From: Vibrio rotiferianus CAIM 577 = LMG 21460
Lineage (GTDB): Bacteria > Pseudomonadota > Gammaproteobacteria > Enterobacterales > Vibrionaceae
Length of the DNA stretch: 64,000 bases
Assembly (NCBI RefSeq): GCF_002741985.1
Contig: NZ_APHW01000015.1
Span: 30,898 to 94,897, forward strand
Direction of reading: 5' to 3'
Shown: one piece after another, positions 1-9,062 of the stretch
How positions within the stretch are numbered: position 1 is the first letter of the stretch
Layout: the number at the start of each line of letters is the position of its first letter
The notes under the pieces: model-generated
What the model was told of the DNA's origin: nothing
Databases searched by the model: none
The model's input: only the letters and a program-made list of their open reading frames with translations
Position numbers and translations under genes: made by a program

Positions 1-1001
1 GCACTAGGCGCATGCCCGACTTGCGTCCCTATCAAGGCTTCACTTAGGGCGGTCAGCTGCGGCTCAATCTCAGAGAAAGAAAATCGAAGGACAGGCAATA
101 AAGCAAGACCATTTGCCATGCCATGAGGCAAGCCATACTTAGCCCCCAAGTTATGCGCGAATGCATGTACGTAGCCAAGACTCGCCTTGGTAAAGGCTAA
201 ACCCGCATAGTAAGATGCCATTGCCATTTTGTGTCGAGCTTGACGGTCACTGCCCTCTTCGACAGCACGAGGTAAGTATTTGAATATCAGTTTGATGGCA
301 GCAACAGAATACGCTTTGGTTTCCATCGTCGCGTTACGAGAAATGTAAGCTTCTACCGCGTGTGTTAACGCATCAATACCTGTATCAGCCGTTATCTTCG
401 CAGGCAAACCAACCAGCAAATTCGAATCCAATGCCGCCATTAAAGGCACCAATTTCGGATCCATTAATGGGGTTTTGTGGTGGGTATCTGGTTCAGAGAC
501 GACCGCAGCAATTGTGACTTCTGACCCAGTACCCGATGTCGTCGGAATCACGAATAAAGGTGCAGGCGTTCTCCACACACGAAACAAACCAGCAAGCTTC
601 TTAATGGATTTCCTGTTTGTCACCCGGGCTGCGATGACTTTGGCACAATCCATGGCAGAACCACCGCCAAGCGCTAAAATCGCGTCACATCCTGAGTCGA
701 AATAAATCGTTAATCCAGTCTCTACTTGATCGTATGTGGGATCTGGTTTTACTTCAGAAAACAGCACAACGTCTAAACCTCTGGCTTTCGCGCTTTCTAT
801 TACCTGCTCCGCCATACCAATTTTTACTAAGCCGTCATCAGTCACAAGAAGCAACTTTTTAAAACCAAGATCAGCAATCGCCTCCGTCAACTCATGGAGA
901 CTGCCAGCACCAGAGAATAATGTCGGTTTTGGGAGTGGGAGTACATAGGCGGCGGCTTTCAAACCATTGGTGTAACCGCGATAAAGAAGGTGTTTCAGCA
1001 T
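1..1001 (-). CDS. Iron-containing alcohol dehydrogenase (C-terminus cut by window edge)
   Basis: The reading frame starts with ATG at 1001 and stays open to base 1, so the C-terminus lies outside. It shows the group III Fe-dependent dehydrogenase signatures in order: LALGGGSAMDCAK (dinucleotide loop) near residue 90, PTTSGTGSEVT near 140, DTGIDALTHAVEAYIS with the first Asp and His metal ligands near 195, and HAFAHNLGAKYGLPHG with the remaining His ligands near 265-280. Members are cytoplasmic NAD(P)-dependent enzymes that interconvert alcohols and aldehydes. The substrate cannot be read from sequence. It is transcribed away from the haem-protein/cyclase pair to its right, across a 182-bp gap. 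The family is certain, the specificity unknown. Confidence 0.93.
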   Translation of the reverse strand, partial: MLKHLLYRGYTNGLKAAAYVLPLPKPTLFSGAGSLHELTEAIADLGFKKLLLVTDDGLVKIGMAEQVIESAKARGLDVVLFSEVKPDPTYDQVETGLTIYFDSGCDAILALGGGSAMDCAKVIAARVTNRKSIKKLAGLFRVWRTPAPLFVIPTTSGTGSEVTIAAVVSEPDTHHKTPLMDPKLVPLMAALDSNLLVGLPAKITADTGIDALTHAVEAYISRNATMETKAYSVAAIKLIFKYLPRAVEEGSDRQARHKMAMASYYAGLAFTKASLGYVHAFAHNLGAKYGLPHGMANGLALLPVLRFSFSEIEPQLTALSEALIGTQVGHAPS

Positions 1002-1169
1002 ATCAATTCCATTTCCTTATTCAGGGCAATCCAAGCCCAACGTCGTAAACTTGAGTAATTATTCTAGTTTGCTCTAGAACTATAGCTCACAATTAAAAAC
1101 TTGTGCTCATGCCACCTTTCACCGCAAACCCTCGAACAATCAACTACCATTTATATATCAAGATGTACT

Positions 1170-1177
1170 GGGGGGGG
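1170..1177 (+). promoter_or_regulatory. G8 tract serving as ribosome-binding region
   Basis: Eight consecutive G residues lie six bases before the ATG at 1184, where the Shine-Dalgarno sequence should be; no other purine-rich site is near. A run this long could vary in length, or be miscounted as other runs in this window seem to be, which would alter the spacing to the start codon. Confidence 0.4.
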
Positions 1178-1183
1178 CTCATC

Positions 1184-1681
1184 ATGAGACACGTCTTGTA
1201 TTCAATCTTACTCGTTTCTTCATCTGTTTACGCTTCTTCAATGGCGAGTTTTCCTAATAACTGGGAAGACTATGTTCTGGTGAAGCGAAGTATTATTCCT
1301 GCAAGTGACGTGGTTTTACCTCCGGAAACCCCAACTTTTATTCAGCAAACAGTAAAAACGTACAATTGGACCAATGGCGGGAAAGGAACCAACCTTTCTA
1401 TCTATGTCCCTCAAAAAAAACTAGAAGCATATAAAGCTCATGGGCCCTATACCGATGGTATTACAGCTGTCGCTGTGTATGAGGAGTCCAATATTATCTT
1501 TGTAACGGAACATTTGGCTGGCGAAACCTTGTATGGCTCTTTTGATAGGGAAGGGAATGACATATCAGCACAGCATCCCTCCTTGAATATCGAAGCCTGT
1601 TATCGATGCCATAATGGCTACAAAGACATATGCATCAATGGTACCTGTGCAGTACCGATTATTGATGTATTTAATGAGTGA
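1184..1681 (+). CDS. Secreted CxxCH haem protein, cytochrome P460-like
   Basis: A 165-aa protein. I start it at ATG 1184 because this gives a clean signal peptide (MRHVLYSILLVSSSVYA, cleavage near residue 17); the frame upstream is not secretory. A single c-type haem attachment motif, C139-Y-R-C142-H143, sits close to the C-terminus, with two more Cys after it (CINGTC). The size, the lone late CxxCH and the mixed strand-rich body resemble the cytochrome P460 / small c-haem family, but I recognise this only by layout. Its stop overlaps the GTG start of the following diguanylate cyclase, so the two are co-translated. I infer a periplasmic haem or redox partner for that cyclase. It could instead be an independent small cytochrome. 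Confidence 0.72.
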   Translation: MRHVLYSILLVSSSVYASSMASFPNNWEDYVLVKRSIIPASDVVLPPETPTFIQQTVKTYNWTNGGKGTNLSIYVPQKKLEAYKAHGPYTDGITAVAVYEESNIIFVTEHLAGETLYGSFDREGNDISAQHPSLNIEACYRCHNGYKDICINGTCAVPIIDVFNE

Positions 1682-3138
1682 AAGGTGTAGTGAGAAATTC
1701 AATAAGAAGTACTATATTCATCTCACATTTTCTTTTGGTTTTAGTCATGATTGGTGGTTTAAGTATCTATAACTATCAAAGCTCTATGGATACCATCATA
1801 AAAACGACTATTACATCCAGGGAACATAGTGTAGCCGCGCTGGTTAGCCATGTAAGTGATGCTGTACATGGCAACAACTACGCGAATTTATTGCTTCCTG
1901 CATTAAAAGCTCAACTCAATATGCAAGGTGAGCTTAACTATCTGTACGTGTCTGGGAATTCTTCCATAAGCCAGCATCGTATGGAGATCGTCTACAGCAG
2001 AGAAATAGGCGAAGTCTGGCGTAGCCACTACCCTCCTAATTATGAATCAACACTCCAACAGCGACTCAGCCGCCTTAATTCCGTTAGAGACTCAAACCTT
2101 AGTACTCCAGACAAAGTTGATTACCTGATTAATCGGTTAGTAGATGCTAAATCAAAGTATCGCCAGAGTTTGGAGTTCAACCAAAAATACATCAAAGACC
2201 TTACGCCTTGTCGTGCAGAGGACAAGAGCCATATTGATTTTGAGAAAGGACTTATGTACGTCAAAGTACCTCTGGTAAATGGCGTATCCGGCTCTATCGA
2301 AATCTTATATGACATTGAACAAATTAATGAAATCAAACAGGCATTCATCCTAGATTTATTCAAAGAAATCGTTATCAGCTTAGCGATCTCGTATCCACTA
2401 CTACTGACTTTGTCCTATCGCCTGTCGTCACCGATTAAGCGCCTATCAAACTTCATGAAACAGAACTTTGAATCCATTTCAGTGTTGCAAGTGCCAGAAA
2501 GCCATAGAACAGATGAAATTGGCGAATTAGCAAAATCTTTCAGTCAACTGGTCGATAAGGTCACTGATAAAAACAAGCGATTAAACGAACTCACAAAACA
2601 TGATCCTCTAACTGGATTGTTAAATCGCCGCTCTCTCGATTCTTCTTTCCGACTACTGAGCTATCAATCTCAAGAAGGTTACATTACATGCTTCTATATC
2701 GACATTGACCTTTTCAAAGCTTACAACGATCACTATGGTCACCTTTGTGGCGACGAAGCCTTAATGCATGTGAGCAAAGTCGTCAGTAAATTAGCCGATA
2801 TCCACCACGGTTATGCTTTTAGAATGGGCGGAGAAGAGTTTGTACTGATGGTTAATCTTACCAGCTTAGAAGAGGGTGAGATTCTGGGCGAAACCCTCAG
2901 GAAAGAAGTTAAAGATCTGAACATCGAACACGCATCGCAGGCAAAAGATCGAGTGTTATCAATTTCTATTGGTGTTGCATTCTGTTCGAGCCAAGAGGGC
3001 GAATATATTGATACCTGCGTACTGCTCGATAAAGCAGATGCCGCGTTATATCAAGCCAAAGAACTTGGCAGGGATCGGGTTGTTCTCCATTCAGAAACCC
3101 AAAGGGGAACACACAATATGCCCCCTCAATCGCTATAA
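1678..3138 (+). CDS. Membrane diguanylate cyclase (periplasmic sensor-HAMP-GGDEF)
   Basis: A 486-aa inner-membrane protein that would make c-di-GMP from two GTP. There is a transmembrane helix at about 13-30, a periplasmic region of roughly 190 residues, a second helix at about 225-245, a HAMP-like linker (SSPIKRLSNFM) and a C-terminal GGDEF domain with active GGEEF at 384-388. The RxxD inhibitory site is absent: the four residues where it should lie read IHHG, so product inhibition through it is unlikely. The GTG start at 1678 overlaps the stop of the CxxCH gene by four bases; another GTG lies at 1690. The arrangement suggests that the secreted haem protein feeds the periplasmic sensor. Confidence 0.92.
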   Translation: MKGVVRNSIRSTIFISHFLLVLVMIGGLSIYNYQSSMDTIIKTTITSREHSVAALVSHVSDAVHGNNYANLLLPALKAQLNMQGELNYLYVSGNSSISQHRMEIVYSREIGEVWRSHYPPNYESTLQQRLSRLNSVRDSNLSTPDKVDYLINRLVDAKSKYRQSLEFNQKYIKDLTPCRAEDKSHIDFEKGLMYVKVPLVNGVSGSIEILYDIEQINEIKQAFILDLFKEIVISLAISYPLLLTLSYRLSSPIKRLSNFMKQNFESISVLQVPESHRTDEIGELAKSFSQLVDKVTDKNKRLNELTKHDPLTGLLNRRSLDSSFRLLSYQSQEGYITCFYIDIDLFKAYNDHYGHLCGDEALMHVSKVVSKLADIHHGYAFRMGGEEFVLMVNLTSLEEGEILGETLRKEVKDLNIEHASQAKDRVLSISIGVAFCSSQEGEYIDTCVLLDKADAALYQAKELGRDRVVLHSETQRGTHNMPPQSL

Positions 3139-3148
3139 ATCAGCTCGA

Positions 3149-3778
3149 CTAACCAAGTTGTGAGTCAACACAATGATAAATCTGGTGACTGCCTTCCCCT
3201 CTTTCTAGCATTTCATAAGCCAATCTCGCCACCTCTTGGCGATAAATCAACCCATGAACCTCTTTGGGTTCGCCCAATACGCCAGTACCAGTAGCTTCAC
3301 CATCTTTTAATCCTCCTGGGCGGATTATCGTGTAATCCAAATCGCTGGTTTGTAACCAAGCTTCCGCCAGTGATTTCTCACGAACGACACCACCAAAACC
3401 CGCTTTAGAACGGTCAGAAAGGTATTTCCAGCTATCACCGCAACCAAGTGACGTGACCAGAACAAAACGCTTGAGCGATGCTTTACAGGCAGCATCGATA
3501 AGGTAACGATGGCCAAGGTAATCTACCGGAATGTCTGCACGGAAACTGCCCATCGTGCTGATGATGATGTCTTCTTGATTAAGCTTTTCAACAACGCGAT
3601 CAACCTCTTCAGCAACCGTAGCATCACATGCAAACGTAGACTGACAAATCGCCTTCAATTCTGGGCTTTTTTCTGGATTTCTCGCGACTCCAACCACTTC
3701 AGCACCTTTCTCTGCAAAATACTTTGCAATTGCCAATCCAAGGCCACTGCTTGCGCCCCAAACTACAACTCTATTCAT
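3149..3778 (-). CDS. NAD(P)-binding SDR / NmrA-like protein
   Basis: A cytoplasmic Rossmann-fold protein of 209 aa, with start ATG 3778 giving MNRVVVWGASSGLGLAIA; an in-frame start ten codons upstream adds residues unlike the family. The N-terminal glycine motif GASSGLG binds the dinucleotide. LVTSLGCG and DYTIIRPGGL are the atypical-SDR (NAD(P)H-binding, PF13460-like) hallmarks. The Tyr-x3-Lys catalytic pair of classical SDRs is not evident, so it may be a redox-sensing or epimerase-like protein rather than a dehydrogenase. It converges on the cyclase gene with only 10 bp between them and no obvious terminator. Confidence 0.85.
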   Translation of the reverse strand: MNRVVVWGASSGLGLAIAKYFAEKGAEVVGVARNPEKSPELKAICQSTFACDATVAEEVDRVVEKLNQEDIIISTMGSFRADIPVDYLGHRYLIDAACKASLKRFVLVTSLGCGDSWKYLSDRSKAGFGGVVREKSLAEAWLQTSDLDYTIIRPGGLKDGEATGTGVLGEPKEVHGLIYRQEVARLAYEMLERGEGSHQIYHCVDSQLG

Positions 3779-3992
3779 CGCCAACCCTTTAATGGTAATA
3801 GTAATCAATTACATGTTAAAAGGAGATTACCTCACTTTGATATTTCATGTTCCCATTTTTATCAACCAAACTATTACCCAGTTCAAATTAATGACTTAAT
3901 TCTTTAAATGAGGATAATATTTTTTATTAACACCAAGTATCATTACTGAGATAACACACATATAAATAATAATTAAAACGTCGGACAAAGTA

Positions 3993-5261
3993 ATGAAGCA
4001 ATCCCCTGCTAACTATTCACCAACAGGCTTTGAAGTAGATCTTAAACATGCGTTAATTTGGGTAGCGAGAGCACTCGATTACGTCGGTGTGGATGACACA
4101 CACCACAGTCACAGAGTGGCGTATATCGCTTATAAATGTGCAGTCGCGATGAAGTGGGATATTAAAAAAGCGGAGTTTTGTTACTTCGCTGGAATGATTC
4201 ATGATTGTGGTGTTTCTGAGACTAAAGAGCATATGATGCTACTCGAGGAGTTGGTTCCTCAGGATGCTCAAGCGCATTGCATTAGAGGGTATCAGTCGCT
4301 AAAACAATGTAGCTTGCTCGCTCAATTTGCGACGCCTATCCTTCATCACCACACTCGTTGGCAAGACCTAGAACAATCGGATATTTCACCATTTGAGAAA
4401 GATATCGCTGCCCTTCTCTACTTGTCTGACCGATTGGATTTTTTAAGAGCTCATTACGCTACAGACTGTCACTCTGATTTGGTGACACTGCATGAAAATA
4501 TTATCGCCGAAGCCGTACTCGCGAACTCAGGAACACTATTTAACCCCGACATGTGCGAAGCGATGGTGAAACTCATCATGACAGACGGTTTCTGGTTTGC
4601 AATGGAGTCAGAAAACATCGAAACCATCGGCTTAAGTTTCGAAAATATAGATTGGTTACAAAAACAACTCACGATTGAAGACCTCAATAGCCTTGGGTTG
4701 TTTCTAGCGAAGATCGTTGATGCTAAAAGTCCTTTCACTTATCAGCATTCCCAAAAGGTTGCAGAGCTTTCAAGATACCTAGCAAAAGAAATGGGTCTCG
4801 ATGAACACCATCAAGAGATGATATTTATCGCTGGTCTAGTGCACGATATCGGAAAACTAAAAACACCCGATGAGATCCTGCATAAAGAAGGCGCGCTAGA
4901 TGAAGAGGAATACACTCGAATCAAACGCCATACGATAGACACAGAGCTAGCACTTCATAAAGTGTTTCCAAACGCCAAGATAGCAGAATGGGCGTCGAAT
5001 CATCATGAAAGACTGGATGGCTCTGGATATCCTTACCACAAAACGGCAGAAGAACTCGATATGCCATCAAGAATTATCGCGGTTGCTGATGTCTTCCAAG
5101 CTCTGTCCCAAGATCGCCCTTATCGAGGAAGAATGACACAAGATCAAATCGCCCAACTCATGGATGAAATGATTGATAGTCAACAACTCTGCCACGATGT
5201 TTATGGCGTCCTGACTCAACACCTAGAATACTGCTACCAAATTTCCACAGACGTGGAATAA
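3993..5261 (+). CDS. Tandem HD / HD-GYP cyclic dinucleotide phosphodiesterase
   Basis: A soluble 422-aa protein with two HD-type domains. The first (about 20-170) keeps H70-D71, a later HHH and LSDR, but has no GYP motif. The second (about 230-400) is a complete HD-GYP domain with H284-D285-IGK, the pair H337-H338 and GYP at 345-347. HD-GYP enzymes use a metal centre to hydrolyse c-di-GMP. The degenerate-HD plus HD-GYP layout also recalls V. cholerae V-cGAP1 (VCA0681), reported to cleave 3'3'-cGAMP; that resemblance is from memory and is an inference. It is a single gene with a clear terminator behind it. Confidence 0.9.
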   Translation: MKQSPANYSPTGFEVDLKHALIWVARALDYVGVDDTHHSHRVAYIAYKCAVAMKWDIKKAEFCYFAGMIHDCGVSETKEHMMLLEELVPQDAQAHCIRGYQSLKQCSLLAQFATPILHHHTRWQDLEQSDISPFEKDIAALLYLSDRLDFLRAHYATDCHSDLVTLHENIIAEAVLANSGTLFNPDMCEAMVKLIMTDGFWFAMESENIETIGLSFENIDWLQKQLTIEDLNSLGLFLAKIVDAKSPFTYQHSQKVAELSRYLAKEMGLDEHHQEMIFIAGLVHDIGKLKTPDEILHKEGALDEEEYTRIKRHTIDTELALHKVFPNAKIAEWASNHHERLDGSGYPYHKTAEELDMPSRIIAVADVFQALSQDRPYRGRMTQDQIAQLMDEMIDSQQLCHDVYGVLTQHLEYCYQISTDVE

Positions 5262-5280
5262 CCTCTAGCAAGAAGCAGAA

Positions 5281-5303
5281 GGACACGTCTAACGTGTCCT
5301 TTT
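5281..5303 (+). terminator. Rho-independent terminator
   Basis: A perfect 8-bp stem (GGACACGT / ACGTGTCC) with a 3-nt loop is followed by TTTT, 20 bp after the HD-GYP stop codon. Confidence 0.85.
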
Positions 5304-5306
5304 CGT

Positions 5307-5909
5307 TTAGTGTGCAATATCCAGTTGGTTGTCTTTTACTCCGTTAATACGGAACCAACCCGCGATACTGAATCGCTCAGCGTTTGTCGGTAATACTTCG
5401 TGTGGGAATTGCTCAGATAAGAACACGAACAGACGACCCGAACGCGGTGGAATCGTTGCAATCTCGTTGTCGTTCAAATCGTATACTACCAATTCACCAG
5501 CATCTTCTTCGCTCCACGATTCATTCATGTAGAACACGGTCGTTAAACGGCGGTTTTCATTGCCTTTGAAGCAATCGAGGTGTTTTTGGTAGAAGTCACC
5601 TTTCTCGTATTTCGCGAAGTGCGCTTCATACTCAAACAAACCAAGGAAGAAATGACGGTTTGCTTCCAAACGGATCTCTTCCATCTTGTCTAAGAAAGAC
5701 GCCACTGGCGCGCCCATATCGCGCTTCAACCATTGGATCTTGTCACTACGAATGGTTTCAATACGAGTCACGTCGTCGTTACGACCAATACGTGCTTTCT
5801 TCCAATCATCAGGAATACAGTCACGCAGCTCAGCCACTTCCTCTTGAGAAATAAAATCATCCCAGATGTAGTATCCGTGCGTCGATAACGCGTCGATCAA
5901 TTTGTTCAT
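5307..5909 (-). CDS. 2-oxoglutarate-Fe(II) oxygenase, prolyl-hydroxylase-like
   Basis: A cytoplasmic 200-aa protein with the complete facial triad of the 2OG-Fe(II) dioxygenase superfamily: H110-L-D112 and H170. R179 in RFSIAGWFR is positioned to hold the 2-oxoglutarate carboxylate. The sequence around the triad (YQKHLDCFK, RLTTVFYMNE, SEQFPHEVLP) is the P4Hc / PF13640 pattern. Such enzymes hydroxylate side chains or small molecules using O2 and 2OG; the substrate is unknown. It stands alone between a terminator shared with the HD-GYP gene and the TerC gene. Confidence 0.88.
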   Translation of the reverse strand: MNKLIDALSTHGYYIWDDFISQEEVAELRDCIPDDWKKARIGRNDDVTRIETIRSDKIQWLKRDMGAPVASFLDKMEEIRLEANRHFFLGLFEYEAHFAKYEKGDFYQKHLDCFKGNENRRLTTVFYMNESWSEEDAGELVVYDLNDNEIATIPPRSGRLFVFLSEQFPHEVLPTNAERFSIAGWFRINGVKDNQLDIAH

Positions 5910-6024
5910 TCTATTTTGTACACTCGTGTAGGTTTGGGCGGTCTATATAAGAAATCCGTGCTACAACAACAAATTCCATTTTCTATCGACACGACAAATC
6001 CACACAAATAACAAAGTACAGACG

Positions 6025-6050
6025 TAAAAAAGCCGCTCTCAAGAGCGGCT
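6025..6050 (-). terminator. Rho-independent terminator of the TerC gene
   Basis: Read on the minus strand, AGCCGCTC-TTGA-GAGCGGCT forms an 8-bp stem followed by six T residues. It lies 28 bp past the TerC stop. Confidence 0.88.
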
Positions 6051-6077
6051 CAATTTGGTTCAGTTGCTGCGTTTCAA

Positions 6078-6845
6078 TTATCGAGTTTGAAGCACAATAG
6101 AACGAGGTCGGATTGGACGAATTCGTTGAATCACTGGGCGTTGTTTTTTCTTAAGCTGGATATGACACATTTCCAGCACTAGACCAAACGCCATCGCGAA
6201 GTACACGTAACCTTTGTTGATGTGAATTGCAAAACCTTCTGCCATCAACAGACCACCTAGCAATACTAGGAACAGCAGTGCAAGGGTCTTAAAGCCCGGG
6301 TAACGCGTTACTAGGTTGTTGATTTTCTCCGCCGTCAACACCATCACAATCGCTGACGAAATGATCGCCGCCACCATGATTGGTACTTCGCTCGTTAGAC
6401 CAACCGCAGTGATCACCGAGTCCATCGAGAACACGGCATCAACTGCAACGATTTGCAACAGAACCACAGCAAGGCCAGTACGAACATGGGTCGAGTGACC
6501 GTGTTCAGTGTGTGTTAACCAACTCCACAGCTCTTTCAAGCTTTTCGCCAGTAGGAACGCACCACCCGCTATCATAATCAAATCACGACCGGTAAACGCG
6601 TAGTCGCTGAAGCTGATTAATGGCTGGGTAAGCTGCATGATCCAAGAGATCGAGAACACCAAAACAATACGCGCCATAACTGCTAGGCCAATACCTAGAT
6701 TTCGAGCAAGTTTACGCTGGTGTTGTGGTAATCGTTCACACAGAACGGAGATAAATACGACGTTATCAACGCCTAAGACAACTTCAAGAGCAAACAAGGT
6801 AGCGAAGATAGCCCACGCTTCTGGTTGCATGAAAAGTTCTAACAT
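6078..6845 (-). CDS. TerC/Alx-family integral membrane protein
   Basis: A 255-aa protein with about seven hydrophobic segments and TerC-family motifs: ALEVVLGVDNVVFISVL at the N-terminus and VDAVFSMDSVITAVGL in the middle, both carrying conserved membrane acidic residues. Relatives are linked to tellurium resistance and to manganese export or metal loading of exported proteins. The end (KKKQRPVIQRIRPIRPRS) is strongly basic. The start at 6845 has GGAGG a few bases upstream. I looked for the manganese (yybP-ykoY) riboswitch often found before such genes and could not make one out. Confidence 0.92.
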   Translation of the reverse strand: MLELFMQPEAWAIFATLFALEVVLGVDNVVFISVLCERLPQHQRKLARNLGIGLAVMARIVLVFSISWIMQLTQPLISFSDYAFTGRDLIMIAGGAFLLAKSLKELWSWLTHTEHGHSTHVRTGLAVVLLQIVAVDAVFSMDSVITAVGLTSEVPIMVAAIISSAIVMVLTAEKINNLVTRYPGFKTLALLFLVLLGGLLMAEGFAIHINKGYVYFAMAFGLVLEMCHIQLKKKQRPVIQRIRPIRPRSIVLQTR

Positions 6846-7183
6846 GAGTACGCCTCCGGTGATTGGAAGCCATACAGTGAATTGTTCAGTCGACTAAAGG
6901 GGTCGTCCATTAAGTTTATTTAAACCTCTGTTACTTAGGAAAGTTGAGTTAATCACCTCTCCTATTCGTTCGCAATCCCCTATTTTGTCAGGGTTGTGTC
7001 AGCCATCTTTCGTACTCTAAAGGTTATTACCTTCGTTCACCCCATCAAGTGCCTAGCTGAGCCAAACTATTGCATCGAGCACGAATTGAAACGCCTTATT
7101 TTTCGTGCTTCAACAATCGTAAAAAAATGTTTCACAATAATATTTTGATATACTGAGAAAAATCACACGAGTTAGCCTTACGA
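6846..7183. other. Divergent intergenic region, TerC / LysR
   Basis: A 338-bp stretch between divergent starts. It must carry both promoters. The 100 bp next to the LysR gene are AT-rich. I see no gene, convincing riboswitch or strong palindrome in it. Confidence 0.5.
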
Positions 7184-8140
7184 ATGGATTACATAACACT
7201 CTCACGCATTAGCCTTAAACACCTTACCGTATTGCACATGCTGCTCACGACCCACAGCGTGACTCAAGCAGCGGAACAACTTTGCGTGACCCCTTCTAGC
7301 GTGAGTAAAACGCTCAGCCAATTGCGCGACATTCTAAAAGACGACCTTTTTTACCGCGATGGCACTCGTTTAGTCCCAACGCCATTTGCTTTGAACATCG
7401 GCCCTTCCGTACACGGTATTCTTTCCAGCATGAACGGTTTGCTCTACCAAGGTTCGTTTAATCCTGCGTATTACGAAGGTCGCTTCTCTTTGGCGATGCG
7501 CGAAAGCACCTTTGAGATCTTCGCACCAATGTTGCAAAACCTATCTCAACAGATGGGCAGCCGAGCGCAATTGAACGTCTACGCAAAAGAGCAGATGAGT
7601 TTTGATTCTCTGATCCGTGGGCAAGTGGATTTTATGATTCTGCCACACGACATTAGCCAACCACCAACGCACAATAAGGACTTGGTATGGCAGACGATTC
7701 TAGAAGACGAAATGATCTGTTTAATGGGCAGTAATAACCCGTTAGCGACGGAAGAACTCTCAGTGGAGAATTACCTGTGTGCGAGACACATTGGTATTCA
7801 CGATAAAGACTTATCCCAACCTTACTTTGAACAGAACTTAACTCAGCGTTATGCCAAGCGCAGCATCGCGATGCACGTAGCAGACTTTGGATCCGCAGCG
7901 GTAATGTGCCACCACTCTGATTATCTGTTTACCTGCTCTAAGCTCTGGGCGCGAGTGGCATTACAAGCGAAGGGGTTAGTGGAGAGATCTCTTCCATTCG
8001 AATATGGACAAGTAGCGTACAGTTTGGTGTGGAATAAAGCGAGTCTGAACGATCCCGCTTTAAGATGGCTACAACAACAAGTGCTTAAGGCATGTGAAAC
8101 CTTGGGGGCATGCAGCAAGCCCAGAGTGAATAAGCTCTAA
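7184..8140 (+). CDS. LysR-family transcriptional regulator
   Basis: A 318-aa cytoplasmic DNA-binding protein. The N-terminal winged helix-turn-helix (about 10-68) contains the LysR signature SVTQAAEQLCVTPSSVSKTL and LFYRDGTRLVPT. Residues of about 95-300 form the periplasmic-binding-protein-like effector domain. The effector is not recognisable. It converges on the yjjI-yjjW operon and stands divergent from the TerC gene, so either neighbour could be a target; nothing in the sequence decides this. Confidence 0.93.
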   Translation: MDYITLSRISLKHLTVLHMLLTTHSVTQAAEQLCVTPSSVSKTLSQLRDILKDDLFYRDGTRLVPTPFALNIGPSVHGILSSMNGLLYQGSFNPAYYEGRFSLAMRESTFEIFAPMLQNLSQQMGSRAQLNVYAKEQMSFDSLIRGQVDFMILPHDISQPPTHNKDLVWQTILEDEMICLMGSNNPLATEELSVENYLCARHIGIHDKDLSQPYFEQNLTQRYAKRSIAMHVADFGSAAVMCHHSDYLFTCSKLWARVALQAKGLVERSLPFEYGQVAYSLVWNKASLNDPALRWLQQQVLKACETLGACSKPRVNKL

Positions 8141-8159
8141 GCTCACTTACTTTGCTTTA

Positions 8160-9062
8160 CTACACGTAGACCGATGGCATGGTCATTGGTCTGCTAACAA
8201 ATTGACTTAACTGAGCGTGGAAGCGTTCCATTTCATCCTGAGAACATTTCTCCCACTCCAGAGCTTCACCCGTTACACCATGATGTTGAAAGGCATTCAA
8301 ACGGATGTTGACCGATTCTGGCAACGATTGCAGATAATGCCCCACCGTTGCAACTTCCGTATCTAAGTCGCTTTTACCCGGAATATGAAGCAAACGCACT
8401 TCATACAACTTGCCTGCTTGCGCTAAATACTGAATGGTTTGGAATACACGGTGGTTATCTCGCCCGACCAACCAGTGGTGCGTTTCGCTTTGCCACGATT
8501 TAAGGTCAATCATCGCGCCATCCATGAACGGTAAGACTCTTCCCCAACCTGCAGTGGATAAAGAACCATTGCTATCGATGAAACAAGTGAGATGCTGCAA
8601 TTCAGGATCGTGTTTGATGCCTTTAAACAGCGCAATAATAAAAGGAAGCTGTAAGGTAGATTCCCCACCGGATACCGTCACACCGCTAATGAAATAACGC
8701 TGTTTTCGTATCAAATCGAGCATTGCTTCAACAGAGTAGTCAGTAATTTTTGGATTAGATTGGTACTGACATACCTCTATACAACGGTCGCAGTGGGTGC
8801 ACTCCTCTTTAAGCCAAACAACGTTGTTGTTTTCGTCGAACTTCAATGCGCCTGCCGGACACTCACTCACACAATCACCACAATGATTGCAGTGATTGAT
8901 GGTGTGCGGGTTGTGGCAGTTGATGCACTGATAGTTACAACCCTGTAGAAAGATGACTAGACGGTTTCCCGGTCCATCAACACAAGAGAACGGAAGGATA
9001 CGAGTTACCTTAGCCAAGAGGTGTTCCGATCGCCTAGCCATCTTATTCTTATCCGTCACCAA
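8160..9062 (-). CDS. yjjW: YjjW-like glycyl-radical-enzyme activase (radical SAM)
   Basis: A protein of about 300 aa with the radical SAM cluster C42-x3-C46-x2-C49 (QGCNYQCINCHNP), followed by two inserted ferredoxin-type 4Fe-4S sites (CNHCGDCVSECP and CTHCDRCIEVC) and the TVSGGES SAM-binding motif. This is the build of activases that abstract hydrogen from the glycine of a partner enzyme. It directly follows yjjI, which fixes the partner. The longest frame begins with TTG at 9062; GTG 9059 and ATG 9041 are alternatives, and the true start is uncertain. Activity is expected only without oxygen. Confidence 0.92.
   Translation of the reverse strand: MVTDKNKMARRSEHLLAKVTRILPFSCVDGPGNRLVIFLQGCNYQCINCHNPHTINHCNHCGDCVSECPAGALKFDENNNVVWLKEECTHCDRCIEVCQYQSNPKITDYSVEAMLDLIRKQRYFISGVTVSGGESTLQLPFIIALFKGIKHDPELQHLTCFIDSNGSLSTAGWGRVLPFMDGAMIDLKSWQSETHHWLVGRDNHRVFQTIQYLAQAGKLYEVRLLHIPGKSDLDTEVATVGHYLQSLPESVNIRLNAFQHHGVTGEALEWEKCSQDEMERFHAQLSQFVSRPMTMPSVYV

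Noticed and set aside
6846..7020. Manganese (yybP-ykoY) riboswitch upstream of the TerC gene
   Set aside because: The conserved loop sequences are not visible on the minus strand.
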